The position numbers and the translations under genes are program-made. This document shows, one piece after another, positions 15,732 through 23,335 of a DNA stretch of 31,208 bases. Source of the DNA: Pseudomonadota bacterium (GTDB lineage Bacteria > Pseudomonadota > Gammaproteobacteria > Steroidobacterales > Steroidobacteraceae); contig JAEZCR010000307.1 of NCBI GenBank assembly GCA_023433465.1, positions 1-31,208 of the forward strand, written 5' to 3'. Below the pieces are notes generated by a model, which worked only from the letters and a program-made list of their open reading frames with translations, had not been told where the DNA came from and searched no databases. How positions within the stretch are numbered: the stretch's first letter is position 1; each line of letters begins with the position of its first letter.

Positions 15732-16690
15732 TGGCTGGACGCCGGGATGTGATCAAGGTCGGGCTCGCCGCGCTGGCGGGCACGCAGTTTGCCACCGCAT
15801 GGAGCGCGGACAAGAAGGACAAGCCGCGGCCGCCGCCATCGGGGCCACTCATGAGCAAGGCGGTACCCTCCACGGGCGAGCGGCTCGCCGCGATCGGCGT
15901 CGGCACCAACAACTACAGCCCGACGACTCCCGAAGAGCGCGCGGCGCGACGCGAAGTTCTCGCGGGATTGACGTCTGCCGGTGCCTCGGTGATCGATACG
16001 GCGCCCGCGTATCGCCAGTCCGAAGAAGTGATCGGCGAGCTGCTCGCGGAGATCGGCAATCGCAAGCAGGCCTTCATCGCGACCAAGGTGACGGCGCCCG
16101 AGGGCAGTCTCGAGAAGGGCGCCGCGATGCTCGAAGAATCATTTCGCCGGCTCAAGACCGACGTTCTCGACCTCGTGCAGATCCACAGCCTCAATGGTGT
16201 CGACGTGTTGTTCCCGCACCTGTTCGAGCAGAAGGCCAAGCGGCGCATCCGCTACGTGGGCATCACGACGTCGAGTGGCAATCAGCACGCGGCCATGATG
16301 GACGTCATGAAATCGCAGCCCATCGACTTCATCCAGGTGGACTACTCGCTCGGCAATCGCGCGGCGGCGGAAGCCGTGCTGCCGCTGGCGCAGGAAAAGA
16401 AGATCGGGGTGCTGATCAACCTGCCGTTCGGCGGACGTCGTGACGGCAATCTGTTCTCGCGCGTGCGCGATCAGTCGCTGCCGGACTTCGCGGCGGATTT
16501 CGATGCGAAGAGCTGGGGACAACTGTTCCTCAAGTACGTCATCTCGCATCCGGCCGTCACGGTCGCGATCCCGGGCATGACGAAGGTCGCGCACCTCGAA
16601 GACAACCTCGGCGCTCTGCGGGGGCGCATGCCCGACGCGGCGATGCGCGCGCGCATCGAGAAGTACTGGGATCAGAACTTCGGCGCGTAG
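15731..16690 (+). CDS. Tat-exported aldo/keto reductase
   Basis: A 319-residue protein with a twin-arginine signal (RRDVIKVGLAALAG, Arg4-Arg5, then a hydrophobic stretch ending near ATAWSA at 21-26). An AKR barrel follows. The catalytic tetrad can be read as D89 and Y94 (VIDTAPAYRQSEEVIG), K119 (IATKV) and H152 (VQIHSLN). AKRs use NADPH, so the Tat route, which exports folded protein with bound cofactor, is consistent. The natural substrate is unknown. It shares a TAATG junction with the VOC gene. Its stop codon is one base from the stop of the convergent ThuA-like gene, and both neighbours on that strand also carry export signals. Confidence 0.85.
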   Translation: MAGRRDVIKVGLAALAGTQFATAWSADKKDKPRPPPSGPLMSKAVPSTGERLAAIGVGTNNYSPTTPEERAARREVLAGLTSAGASVIDTAPAYRQSEEVIGELLAEIGNRKQAFIATKVTAPEGSLEKGAAMLEESFRRLKTDVLDLVQIHSLNGVDVLFPHLFEQKAKRRIRYVGITTSSGNQHAAMMDVMKSQPIDFIQVDYSLGNRAAAEAVLPLAQEKKIGVLINLPFGGRRDGNLFSRVRDQSLPDFAADFDAKSWGQLFLKYVISHPAVTVAIPGMTKVAHLEDNLGALRGRMPDAAMRARIEKYWDQNFGA

Positions 16691-16691
16691 G

Positions 16692-17459
16692 CTACTTGCC
16701 GACCGCGTACCGCAGCGCGCCCGAAAGCAGATCCTGCATGTAGGTTTCGCTGTACGACCCCGGGCTGTGGCCGAGACCGCTGTAGAAAACCCGGCCGCCA
16801 CCGAACGAGTGATACCAGACGAGCGGATTCGGATTCACGTCCGGCTGGCCCTCACCGATCGTGGCGGGGTCGACGGTCACCAGCACGTGCAACAGCGGAC
16901 TCACGTCCTTGTAGTAGTACCACTCTTCGTTGCGCGTGATCGTCTTCGGTAGTTTGGCCGTCGCCGGATGCTTCGCGTCGACCACGGTTTGTGTGCCGGT
17001 CGGCGTGCCCTTCGGATGGCTCGCGAAATAGCCGCCGATCATCTGCCCGTACCAGGGCCAGTGATAGTGCGAGTCCGCGGCCGCGTGCAGCGCCACGACT
17101 CCCTTGCCGGCCGCGAGGAATCCCTGCAGTGCGTCGCGTTTGTCGCCGACGAACCATTCGCTTTCGGGCTTCCTCGGGTCGGTCGAGTTGCTGACGAGCA
17201 CGAGCGCCTTGTACTTCGCGAGATTGCCAGCCGTGAAGACGCCTGGGTCCTCGCTTGCATCCACGCTGTAGCCGAGCTTCGCGCCGAGTGACTTGAGCGA
17301 TTCAACCGCCGCGGGAATCGATTCATGTCGATAACCGGTGCTGCCCGAGTACACGAGGATCGCGCCCTTGCTCTTGCTCGCGGCGGCAGCCGGCTGAATG
17401 AAGCTGGCCGCGGCCAGCGCCACGGCGGCCAGTCCGATCAAGTAAAGGCGTGATGTCAT
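16692..17459 (-). CDS. Exported ThuA-like domain protein
   Basis: A 255-residue protein with a signal peptide (about residues 1-27, AAAVALAAAS-like core, cleavage in the PAAAAS region). The mature part matches the ThuA/trehalose-utilisation fold, a class I glutamine-amidotransferase-like fold. It has ILVYSGSTGYRHESIP near the start, a GKGVVALHAAADSHYHWPWY segment, and a late VWYHSFGGGRVFYSGLGHS stretch. ThuA of rhizobia is linked to 3-keto-disaccharide metabolism, so a sugar role is plausible but unproven. I chose the ATG at 17459-17457 because AGAGGGG lies just upstream (17463-17469). It follows the SMP-30 gene by 20 nt and is probably co-transcribed with it. Confidence 0.8.
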   Translation of the reverse strand: MTSRLYLIGLAAVALAAASFIQPAAAASKSKGAILVYSGSTGYRHESIPAAVESLKSLGAKLGYSVDASEDPGVFTAGNLAKYKALVLVSNSTDPRKPESEWFVGDKRDALQGFLAAGKGVVALHAAADSHYHWPWYGQMIGGYFASHPKGTPTGTQTVVDAKHPATAKLPKTITRNEEWYYYKDVSPLLHVLVTVDPATIGEGQPDVNPNPLVWYHSFGGGRVFYSGLGHSPGSYSETYMQDLLSGALRYAVGK

Positions 17460-17479
17460 GGAACCCCTCTGGTGGAGAA

Positions 17480-18502
17480 TCATCGGGCGACGGGCAAGGG
17501 CATGCCGGTCGTGAGGGTGCGCAAACGCAGCACCCGGTGATTGGCGGTGATGAACAGCGTCGAGCCGTCTTCGCCGAACGCGACGTTCGACGTCGGAACG
17601 CCGGTCAGGATGCGGCCGAGCAGGGCGCCATCGGGTGCGTAGACGAGAACGCCGCCCGGACCGGTGGCGAATACATTGCCGTGTACGTCGATCTTGAGTC
17701 CGTCCGGCACGCCTTCGCCGGTCTTGTAGAGCTTGCTCGAGTCCGCGAACACGCGGCCTTCGCCGAGCGATCCGTCGGCATTCACGGGATAGGCCTTCCA
17801 GATCGGCGACGACGCGCGCGCGTTCGCGACGTACAGCGTCTTGTAGTCAGGCGAGAAACCCAGACCGTTCGGCGCCTCGAGATCCGTCGCGACCGGCGTG
17901 ACCTTGCCATCCGGGCTCACGCGGAATACGGCGTTGAACGGCAGTTCGCGCGTGGGATCCGTGAACGTCTGCGGCAGGCCGAAAGGCGGGTCCGTGAAGT
18001 AGAGCGCGCCCTGGTGGTCGTAGACGAGGTCGTTAGGGCTGTTGAATTTCTTGCCTTCGTACGACGTGGCCACCGGGATGAACTTGCGATCTTCGCCGAG
18101 CTGCGACACGCGCCTGTCACCGTGCTGGCAGATCGTGAGACGTCCCTTCGGGTCGAACGTGAGGCCATTGGAACCGGGTTCGATGCCCGGGAACGGAGTG
18201 GAGCCGGTGTAGCCACTGGGTTCGAGAAACTTCTGCGCGCCCGATGCGCGGGTCCATCGCCAGATCACGTTTTTCTTCACGTCGGAGAAGTAGAGAGTCG
18301 CATCGCGCGAGTCCCAGAGCGGACCTTCCGACCATTCGAGACCGTCGGCGATCTTCTCGACGGCCGTGCCCGGGGCGATGAGCGCATCGAACCGTTTGTC
18401 CAGCGATTCGAAGCGTGCGTATTCGTCCCCGGCGAATGCGTTTGCCATCAACCCTCCCAGCAGGCTGGCGATCACGCCAACCCGGCTTCGGTGCGTCCAC
18501 AT
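17480..18502 (-). CDS. Exported SMP-30/gluconolactonase-type protein
   Basis: A 340-residue six-bladed propeller protein with a signal peptide (residues 1-24, cleavage after NAFA). Metal-site residues of the SMP-30/Gnl/LRE family are visible: E59 in WSEGPLW, N157 in NSPNDLVY, N212 in EAPNGLGF and D267 in VPDGLKID. Family members hydrolyse sugar lactones or organophosphates, and a periplasmic lactonase is the most likely role. The open frame extends 52 codons upstream, but the ATG at 18502-18500 has an AGAGGGG Shine-Dalgarno and starts the signal peptide, so I used it. It is the first gene of a two-gene unit with the ThuA-like gene. Confidence 0.85.
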   Translation of the reverse strand: MWTHRSRVGVIASLLGGLMANAFAGDEYARFESLDKRFDALIAPGTAVEKIADGLEWSEGPLWDSRDATLYFSDVKKNVIWRWTRASGAQKFLEPSGYTGSTPFPGIEPGSNGLTFDPKGRLTICQHGDRRVSQLGEDRKFIPVATSYEGKKFNSPNDLVYDHQGALYFTDPPFGLPQTFTDPTRELPFNAVFRVSPDGKVTPVATDLEAPNGLGFSPDYKTLYVANARASSPIWKAYPVNADGSLGEGRVFADSSKLYKTGEGVPDGLKIDVHGNVFATGPGGVLVYAPDGALLGRILTGVPTSNVAFGEDGSTLFITANHRVLRLRTLTTGMPLPVAR

Positions 18503-18670
18503 GAGTTGCCCCTCTGATGTGGCCCGAGAATGCGTCACACCATGATTGCAAAGCAATATGAGCGCATCCTGGTACCAGTTCGTCCTGGAGACCGCGGCAA
18601 GCGCCAACGGGCGCTTCTTCGATCTCTGTCCAGGATTTTCCCTGGGCGTCTTGAACATCCGGAGAGAAAC
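18503..18670. other. Intergenic region upstream of the SMP-30 gene
   Basis: No gene is supported here on either strand. It must hold the minus-strand promoter of the SMP-30/ThuA unit, but I see no convincing -35/-10 pair. Two small inverted repeats are present: ATTGC-AAA-GCAAT at 18545-18557 and AAGCGCC-AACG-GGCGCTT at 18599-18616. The second is a 7-bp hairpin with a tetraloop and could end or attenuate a transcript, although no T-run follows it. Confidence 0.4.
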
Positions 18671-18864
18671 ATGCGTGCACTCATGTTGCTTGCGGTTACC
18701 TGGTCAACTGCTGAAGGCACATCCGTGAGCGACAAGCGCGAATTGCCCACATCACATCGCACTCCGGCGCCGGTTACGCGGATGACGCGGGCAACGAATT
18801 CTGGAGCAAGGGCGACGAGGCGATGCTCACGCTCGCCGGACAACCGATGCGCACCTGCGCTCCG
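18671..18864 (+). pseudogene. Decayed MliC-like (C-type lysozyme inhibitor) fragment
   Basis: An ATG with GGAGAG upstream (18661-18666) opens a signal-like start (MRALMLLAVTWST) that reads to about 18747 (VSDKRELP). A second frame then continues from 18748 as HITSHSGAGYADDAGNEFWS followed by KGDEAMLTLAGQPMRTCAP. That second part matches the C-terminal half of MliC proteins (SASGARYxxG...WSKGDEA...C). The central part with the first cysteine of MliC is missing, and the two pieces are in different frames, so the gene looks deleted and frameshifted. The frame of the second piece runs on to TAA 18949-18951 without family similarity. MliC is a periplasmic or lipoprotein inhibitor of host lysozyme. 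A sequencing error could explain the frameshift but not the missing middle. Confidence 0.5.
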
Positions 18865-18952
18865 GCAGTCGCGCTGCCACGCGCCCGACGCTACCGGGCG
18901 AGGAAACCGATGTCCCTGGCCTGGTTGGGCCGTCGCTGCACTTCTAATTAAC

Positions 18953-18968
18953 CATAATATACATTATG
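18953..18968. repeat. AT-rich palindrome upstream of the hsp20 genes
   Basis: CATAAT (18953-18958) and ATTATG (18963-18968) flank ATAC. This lies in a short AT-rich island (about 18943-18970) that stands out in GC-rich DNA. It may be a protein-binding site; no matching -35 was found for a promoter here. Confidence 0.35.
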
Positions 18969-19018
18969 CGCATCCATGGTATGTGCAGCGGGCCCGCCAA
19001 AGCCACGCCGTGGCCGCC

Positions 19019-19038
19019 GTGTGTACGCATATACACAC
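19019..19038. promoter_or_regulatory. Operator-like inverted repeat just upstream of the hsp20 promoter
   Basis: GTGTGTA (19019-19025) and TACACAC (19032-19038) form a perfect 7-bp inverted repeat with a 6-nt spacer (CGCATA). It ends four bases before the sigma-32-type -35 box. The position just upstream of -35 fits an activator or repressor site. It does not resemble the CIRCE element bound by HrcA. Confidence 0.45.
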
Positions 19039-19041
19039 CCG

Positions 19042-19069
19042 CTTGAAGCGATGTTCACGATCCCCAGTT
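19042..19069 (+). promoter_or_regulatory. Sigma-32 (RpoH) heat-shock promoter of the hsp20 pair
   Basis: The -35 box is CTTGAAG (19042-19048), matching the sigma-32 consensus CTTGAAA at six of seven positions. The -10 box is CCCCAGTT (19062-19069), close to CCCCATNT, after a 13-nt spacer within the 11-16 range known for RpoH promoters. Transcription would begin near 19075-19077, about 30 nt before the first Hsp20 start codon. Confidence 0.8.
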
Positions 19070-19073
19070 TTGC

Positions 19074-19099
19074 CCGCCGTCAGTAATCCATGACGGAGG
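19074..19099 (+). promoter_or_regulatory. Putative RNA thermometer occluding the hsp20 Shine-Dalgarno
   Basis: CCGTCA (19077-19082) pairs with TGACGG (19091-19096) around an 8-nt loop. A G19076-A19097 mismatch is then followed by C19075-G19098 and C19074-G19099. All five bases of the Shine-Dalgarno GGAGG (19095-19099) lie on the 3' side of this stem, seven bases before the ATG at 19107. A short imperfect hairpin covering the ribosome site of a small heat-shock gene is the design of ROSE-type and related thermometers. The predicted transcript starts close to the 5' arm, so the exact start site decides whether the last two base pairs can form. Confidence 0.55.
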
Positions 19100-19106
19100 T
19101 ACTCAC

Positions 19107-19553
19107 ATGTTCACCCGTTTCAGCACCCTGGAAAGCCCGCTGTTCCGGGAATTCCAGAAATTGGAACAAGAGCTCGATGAGTTCTTTGCCGGCGCCATGC
19201 CGTGGACCGGCGGCATTCGATCGCTGCCCCCTGGAACGTTCCCGGCCGTCAACGTCGCGAGCACGTCCGAGGTCGTGACCGTATACGTGTTCGCGCCGGG
19301 TATCGACGCGAAGGCGCTCGACATCTCGATGCAGGACAACGTGCTGTCGATCGGCGGCCGCCGCCCGGCGCCCGAAGACTCGAACGCGACGTGTTACCGC
19401 AGCGAGCGGTTCGAGGGCGATTTCCGGCGCGTCATCGCGCTTCCGGAGGACGTCGATCCCGACAAGGTCGAAGCCTCGTATCGCGATGGCATCGTCGAGA
19501 TCCGGGTGCAGCGGCGCGAGTCATCGAAGCCGCGGCAGATCGAGGTTCATTGA
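19107..19553 (+). CDS. Small heat-shock protein, Hsp20/alpha-crystallin family
   Basis: A 148-residue holdase chaperone that binds unfolding proteins in the cytoplasm. A short hydrophobic/aromatic N-terminal arm (FTRFSTLESPLFREFQ) leads to the alpha-crystallin domain (about 46-140; FPAVNVASTSEVVTVYVFAP and VEASYRDGIVEIRVQRR). The C-terminal I-x-V anchor is IEV at 145-147. GGAGG (19095-19099) sets the start. It is the first gene of a pair under the heat-shock promoter at 19042-19069, with the next Hsp20 14 nt downstream. Confidence 0.92.
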   Translation: MFTRFSTLESPLFREFQKLEQELDEFFAGAMPWTGGIRSLPPGTFPAVNVASTSEVVTVYVFAPGIDAKALDISMQDNVLSIGGRRPAPEDSNATCYRSERFEGDFRRVIALPEDVDPDKVEASYRDGIVEIRVQRRESSKPRQIEVH

Positions 19554-19567
19554 TGGAGGGACACGCC

Positions 19568-19981
19568 ATGAGCAACCAGACCGAAGTGACTCGCAGCGGA
19601 TCCAATGACAGCCTCACCAAGGCTCAGAACGGCCATAGAGAAGGCACCGAGTCCGCATTACGTCCCGCCGTCGACATCTTCGAGACCGACGATGGAATAA
19701 CGCTGCGGGCGGACATGCCCGGCGTCTCGAAGGATCGCCTGAACCTGCGCGTCGATGGCACGAACCTGGTCATCGAAGGCAGGATCAAGATCACGCCCCA
19801 GGTCGAGATGCAGCCGTTGTACGCGGATGTGCGCTCGTCCATGTATCGCAGGAGTTTCCTGCTGAGCAACGAGTTCGAATCGGAGAAGATCGATGCGAAC
19901 CTCAAGGACGGCGTGCTGACGGTGCGCATCCCGAAACGCGCCGAGCTGCGTCCGCGGCGCATCGAAGTACGGACGAGCTGA
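19568..19981 (+). CDS. Second Hsp20/alpha-crystallin family protein
   Basis: A 137-residue paralogue with a polar N-terminal arm (SNQTEVTRSGSNDSLTKAQN) in place of the hydrophobic arm seen in the first Hsp20. The alpha-crystallin domain covers about residues 33-130: RPAVDIFETDDGITLRADMP at its start, then IDANLKDGVLTVRIPKRAE, then the C-terminal IEV. GAGGG a few bases upstream and the MSNQ start support ATG 19568. Different N-terminal arms in two co-transcribed Hsp20s suggest mixed oligomers or different clients; this is inference. A GC-rich stem-loop lies just after its stop. Confidence 0.92.
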   Translation: MSNQTEVTRSGSNDSLTKAQNGHREGTESALRPAVDIFETDDGITLRADMPGVSKDRLNLRVDGTNLVIEGRIKITPQVEMQPLYADVRSSMYRRSFLLSNEFESEKIDANLKDGVLTVRIPKRAELRPRRIEVRTS

Positions 19982-19989
19982 AGGAACGG

Positions 19990-20022
19990 GTGGGAGGCGC
20001 GGCCTGCGTCGCGCCTTCCCAC
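19990..20022. terminator. Stem-loop between convergent hsp20 and debranching-enzyme genes
   Basis: GTGGGAGGCGCG (19990-20001) pairs with CGCGCCTTCCCAC (20010-20022) with one bulged base and an 8-nt loop. It lies nine bases after the Hsp20 stop, between genes that face each other. There is no T-run on the plus strand, so it is either a weak intrinsic terminator or an RNA 3'-end stabiliser. Confidence 0.5.
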
Positions 20023-20082
20023 GCCGATTCGCGGGCAACCGCACTCCTCCCCGCGACGCTTCCAAACTACTCTCTTCCCAAA

Positions 20083-22266
20083 CTACTTCTGCATCGTGAG
20101 GATTTCCGCCTCGCCGTGGCGCTTCATGATGCTCACGGAGACGGTATCGGCATGCCGGCTCAGCATCAGGTCGACGAGCGCCGTGCCGATCGGCATGCCT
20201 TTCACCTGCAGCGAATCGATCCCGACAGGCAGCCTCGGATACCTGAATCGCGCCACCCGTTGCGTGGCGTCGATCTCGAGTCCCATGCAGGCCTGCAGCA
20301 CGCCGAACGGCGCCGCCGCGGCCCAGGCCTGCGGCGAACAGGCCACGGGATAAAGGATCGGACCCTTGTCCCGCTGCTTGCGGATTCCGCAGAACAGCTC
20401 GGGCAACCGGCGCAGGTCCATGTGCACGGCCGATTCGAACACCGACGCGGCGATGCGCGACGCTAGGTCCGAATGCCCGTAACGCGCGAGCCCGAGCGCG
20501 ATCAGCGCGTTGTCATGCGGCCAGATGGACCCGTTGTGATACGAGGTCGGGTTGTAGCGTCGCTCGCGTGCGCCGATGGTGCGCACGCCCCATCCCGTCA
20601 GCATTTCCGATGACCCCAGCATCGCCGCCGTGCTGGCCGCGCGCGCGGGAGACACGATGCCCGTGAACAGCAGCTGTCCCGCGTTCGACGAGCGCACGCG
20701 GCACGGCCGCTTGTCTCCGTCGAGGGCCAGCACGTACGTCCCCAGTTCCTCGTCCCAGAAATGCGTCTCGAAACTCTCGCGCATCATCGACGCCTGGATG
20801 GCGAGTTGCGCCGCGAGCGCCGCCTCACCACGGCTTTCGGCCATGCGCGACGCCAGCGTGCGCGCGAGATACACGTACCCCTGCACCTCGCACAGCGCGA
20901 TCGGCGCTTCAGCGAGCCGTCCGTCCTCGTGGAACACGGCGTCGCCCGAATCCTTCCATCCCTGGTTCACGAGGCCCGTGTCGCGCCTCCGACGATATTC
21001 GACGAAGCCGTCACCATCGGTGTCGCCCCAGCGGTCTATCCACTCGAGCGCGTGTTTCACGTTGGGCCAGATGTCGTTCAACGTGGCGCTGTCGGCGGTG
21101 TACTGCCAGTAGAGTCCCGCGAGCACGACGAACAGCGGCGTCGAGTCGATCGATCCGTAGTAACGCGCGAACGGCACATCGCCGAGCAGCGCCAGCTCGC
21201 ACTTGCGCGTCTCGTGCAGGATCTTCCCGGGCTCGGCATCCCGGACGGGATCTTCATCCTGTGCCTGAGTCGCGGCCAGATAACGCAGGACGCCGCGCGC
21301 CATGTCCGGGTACATCCAGAGCAGTTGCAGCGCCGTGAGGATCCCGTCGCGTCCGAACGCGGTCGAGAACCACGGCACGCCCGCATATGGATAGGGTCCA
21401 TGCTCGGTGTCGGTCACGAGCATGCTGATGTCCGCCATCGAACGGCACAACACTTCGTTGGTGAGACTGCTCGATGTGCGGATGGCGGCCGCGCGCCGCG
21501 TGGCCGCGCGCAACTCGCGCCGCGCCTGGCGCATCGCGAACAGCACACGCCGCTCGGGCTTCGCGTCGCCGACCCGGCAATGCGCGCACATCGCGATCGT
21601 GCGCCGCTGCTTGGGCGCGAGATCGATCTCGAGACGAGCATGTCGCGGCTGCAGCTCGGTCGGCGCGGGATCGAAGTAGATGTCCGTGGCACGCGGCACG
21701 CCATCCTGCGACGTGTACGTGAAATTCACGGCGTCGGGCGCGCGTACGCCCGCGACCACCTTGCCTCGCGCCGATCGCTTGTAACCGCGCACCTCGAACA
21801 GATCGGCGAAGTCGGCATCGAAGTCGAAATCGATGCGCAGCCGCAGCGGCTCTTCGCCGAAGTTGCGCATCGCGAGCAGTTCGTAACACGCGGCATTCCA
21901 GAGGAACTTCATGCGCGTCAGGTGAATCGTGTCCTTCGCGAGCACCAGCCGGTCGCCGCGCTGGATGTCCGGATTCGTCAGGTCGACATCGAGCGCGGCG
22001 TTGTTGGTCCGCACGGTCGAGCTCAGCAGCAGCGGACTGCGCTGCTCGATGGTGAGCTTGAGGCGCGACAGGAATCGCGTGTCGAAGTGATACAACCCGA
22101 GCGTATTGCCACGCCGACTCGCCAGATCGCCGTAATGATCGAACAGCGCGAAGGTATCGCCATGTTTGAGCGTGCGCGGGGGTTCGTCGACCAGCGAGTC
22201 GTGCGCCGCGATGTAGAACGGCGCCGCCCCCTCTTCCGGCTCGAGGCGTTGAGGATCGGCCGACAT
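20083..22266 (-). CDS. Amylo-alpha-1,6-glucosidase / glycogen-debranching-type protein
   Basis: A 727-residue cytoplasmic protein. The N-terminal half is beta-rich with the 'glycogen debranching N-terminal' look (RTLKHGDTFALFDHYGD, then LGLYHFDTRFLSRLKL). The C-terminal half is an (alpha/alpha)6 glycosidase domain (WFSTAFGRDGILTALQLLW, SIDSTPLFVVLAGLYW, NQGWKDSGDAVFHEDG, SYHNGSIWPHDNALIALGL). Such proteins remove alpha-1,6-linked glucose or act on related oligosaccharides, but the true substrate of this bacterial group is not settled. It begins four bases after the GT4 gene stop, so the two form one unit. It is often annotated as amylo-alpha-1,6-glucosidase. No other glycogen genes are in the window. 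Confidence 0.85.
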   Translation of the reverse strand: MSADPQRLEPEEGAAPFYIAAHDSLVDEPPRTLKHGDTFALFDHYGDLASRRGNTLGLYHFDTRFLSRLKLTIEQRSPLLLSSTVRTNNAALDVDLTNPDIQRGDRLVLAKDTIHLTRMKFLWNAACYELLAMRNFGEEPLRLRIDFDFDADFADLFEVRGYKRSARGKVVAGVRAPDAVNFTYTSQDGVPRATDIYFDPAPTELQPRHARLEIDLAPKQRRTIAMCAHCRVGDAKPERRVLFAMRQARRELRAATRRAAAIRTSSSLTNEVLCRSMADISMLVTDTEHGPYPYAGVPWFSTAFGRDGILTALQLLWMYPDMARGVLRYLAATQAQDEDPVRDAEPGKILHETRKCELALLGDVPFARYYGSIDSTPLFVVLAGLYWQYTADSATLNDIWPNVKHALEWIDRWGDTDGDGFVEYRRRRDTGLVNQGWKDSGDAVFHEDGRLAEAPIALCEVQGYVYLARTLASRMAESRGEAALAAQLAIQASMMRESFETHFWDEELGTYVLALDGDKRPCRVRSSNAGQLLFTGIVSPARAASTAAMLGSSEMLTGWGVRTIGARERRYNPTSYHNGSIWPHDNALIALGLARYGHSDLASRIAASVFESAVHMDLRRLPELFCGIRKQRDKGPILYPVACSPQAWAAAAPFGVLQACMGLEIDATQRVARFRYPRLPVGIDSLQVKGMPIGTALVDLMLSRHADTVSVSIMKRHGEAEILTMQK

Positions 22267-22270
22267 GAGA

Positions 22271-23335
22271 TCAGGCGGCGACGCGGCCTGCTCGACTCGT
22301 GACCGCGATGCGCCGATAGATTTCGAGGTAATCGCGAGTCATGCGCTCCACCGTGAATCGTCGTTCGAATTGCTGACGTACCAATCGGCGATCCAGCCGC
22401 GCGGCGCCACGCGCCCCCGCCCCCGCCGCCGACGCGGCATCGATCGAATCGGCGATGAATCCATTGGCTCCCTCCTGGATGATTTCCGGTACCGAGCCGG
22501 CACGCCACGCGATACAGGGTGTGCCGCAGGACATCGCTTCGATCAGGACCAGTCCGAACGGTTCCGGCCAGTCGATGGGGAACAATAGTGCGCGCGCATT
22601 ACCGAGGAAATCCCACTTCTCGCGTTCGCAGATTTCTCCTACATATTCGACGTGCGGCTGCGACAGCAGCGGCTCGACGACCTTCTCGAAATAGTCGCGA
22701 TCCGCTTCGTCGACCTTCGCCGCCAGGCGCAGCCGCATTCCGGCGCGGCGCGCGATTTCGATGGCCCGATCCGGCCGCTTCTCCGGCGAAAACCTTCCGA
22801 TGAAAGCCAGGTAATCTCCGCGCGGCGCGGGAGTGAATCTGCAAACGTTCGAAGGCAGGCCGTGTGGCACGGTGCCCGCCCAGTTGCATCCAGGCAGCGG
22901 AAGCCGCTGCTGATCGGAAATGGACACGAGGGGCGCATCGGCGAACTCCTCGAACATCGTCCCGTACTCGGGCAGGTCCAGGCGCCCGTGCGTCGTCGTG
23001 ACCACATTGCGCAGACCCAACGCGCGCACGAGAGGCTGGTGCAGGCAGTCTGTGTGAAAGTGGATCACGTCGAATTCTTCGGCCCGCTGCCGCAGGGCCT
23101 CGAGCTGCAGTGCGCAGCATGCGCTCGTATCCCGCACCGGCGGCCCCAGCCGCAGCGCTCCAGGAACCACCGCGTGCAATTCCGCGCTGGTCTGCGAGTC
23201 GCCGCTCGCGAACAAGGTCACCTCGTGGCCCTGGCGAACCAGCTCCTCGGTGAGGTACGAGACGATACGTTCCGTCCCGCCGTACAGCTTCGGCGGGACA
23301 CTTTCGGCAAGAGGCGCCACCTGCGCGATTTTCAT
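22271..23335 (-). CDS. Glycosyltransferase family 4 (GT-B fold)
   Basis: A 354-residue cytoplasmic glycosyltransferase. The N-terminal domain has the acceptor-side glycine motif KLYGGTER (GG 19-20), and IHFHTDCLH near residue 91. The C-terminal domain has GRFSPEKRPDRAI and the EX7E motif, E258 (WPEPFG) and E266 (LIEAMSCGTP), which bind the nucleotide sugar. The acceptor is unknown. It is the first gene of the minus-strand pair with the debranching-type enzyme, a pairing that suggests storage or osmoprotective glucan chemistry. The start ATG is preceded by GGATGGA, which is itself part of a hairpin. Confidence 0.87.
   Translation of the reverse strand: MKIAQVAPLAESVPPKLYGGTERIVSYLTEELVRQGHEVTLFASGDSQTSAELHAVVPGALRLGPPVRDTSACCALQLEALRQRAEEFDVIHFHTDCLHQPLVRALGLRNVVTTTHGRLDLPEYGTMFEEFADAPLVSISDQQRLPLPGCNWAGTVPHGLPSNVCRFTPAPRGDYLAFIGRFSPEKRPDRAIEIARRAGMRLRLAAKVDEADRDYFEKVVEPLLSQPHVEYVGEICEREKWDFLGNARALLFPIDWPEPFGLVLIEAMSCGTPCIAWRAGSVPEIIQEGANGFIADSIDAASAAGAGARGAARLDRRLVRQQFERRFTVERMTRDYLEIYRRIAVTSRAGRVAA

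Noticed and set aside
18530..19093. 187-codon plus-strand open frame between the SMP-30 and hsp20 genes
   Set aside because: After the MliC-like start the frame becomes Arg/Ser/Ala-rich noise and the MliC similarity moves to another frame. It also runs through the hsp20 promoter.
19090..19278. Open frame of 62 codons overlapping the first hsp20 start
   Set aside because: It is out of frame with Hsp20, starts inside the Shine-Dalgarno hairpin and shows no family resemblance.
20761..22302. 513-codon plus-strand open frame opposite the debranching enzyme
   Set aside because: It is a shadow frame with Arg/Glu/His-rich composition, while the minus strand encodes a full glycosidase-type protein.
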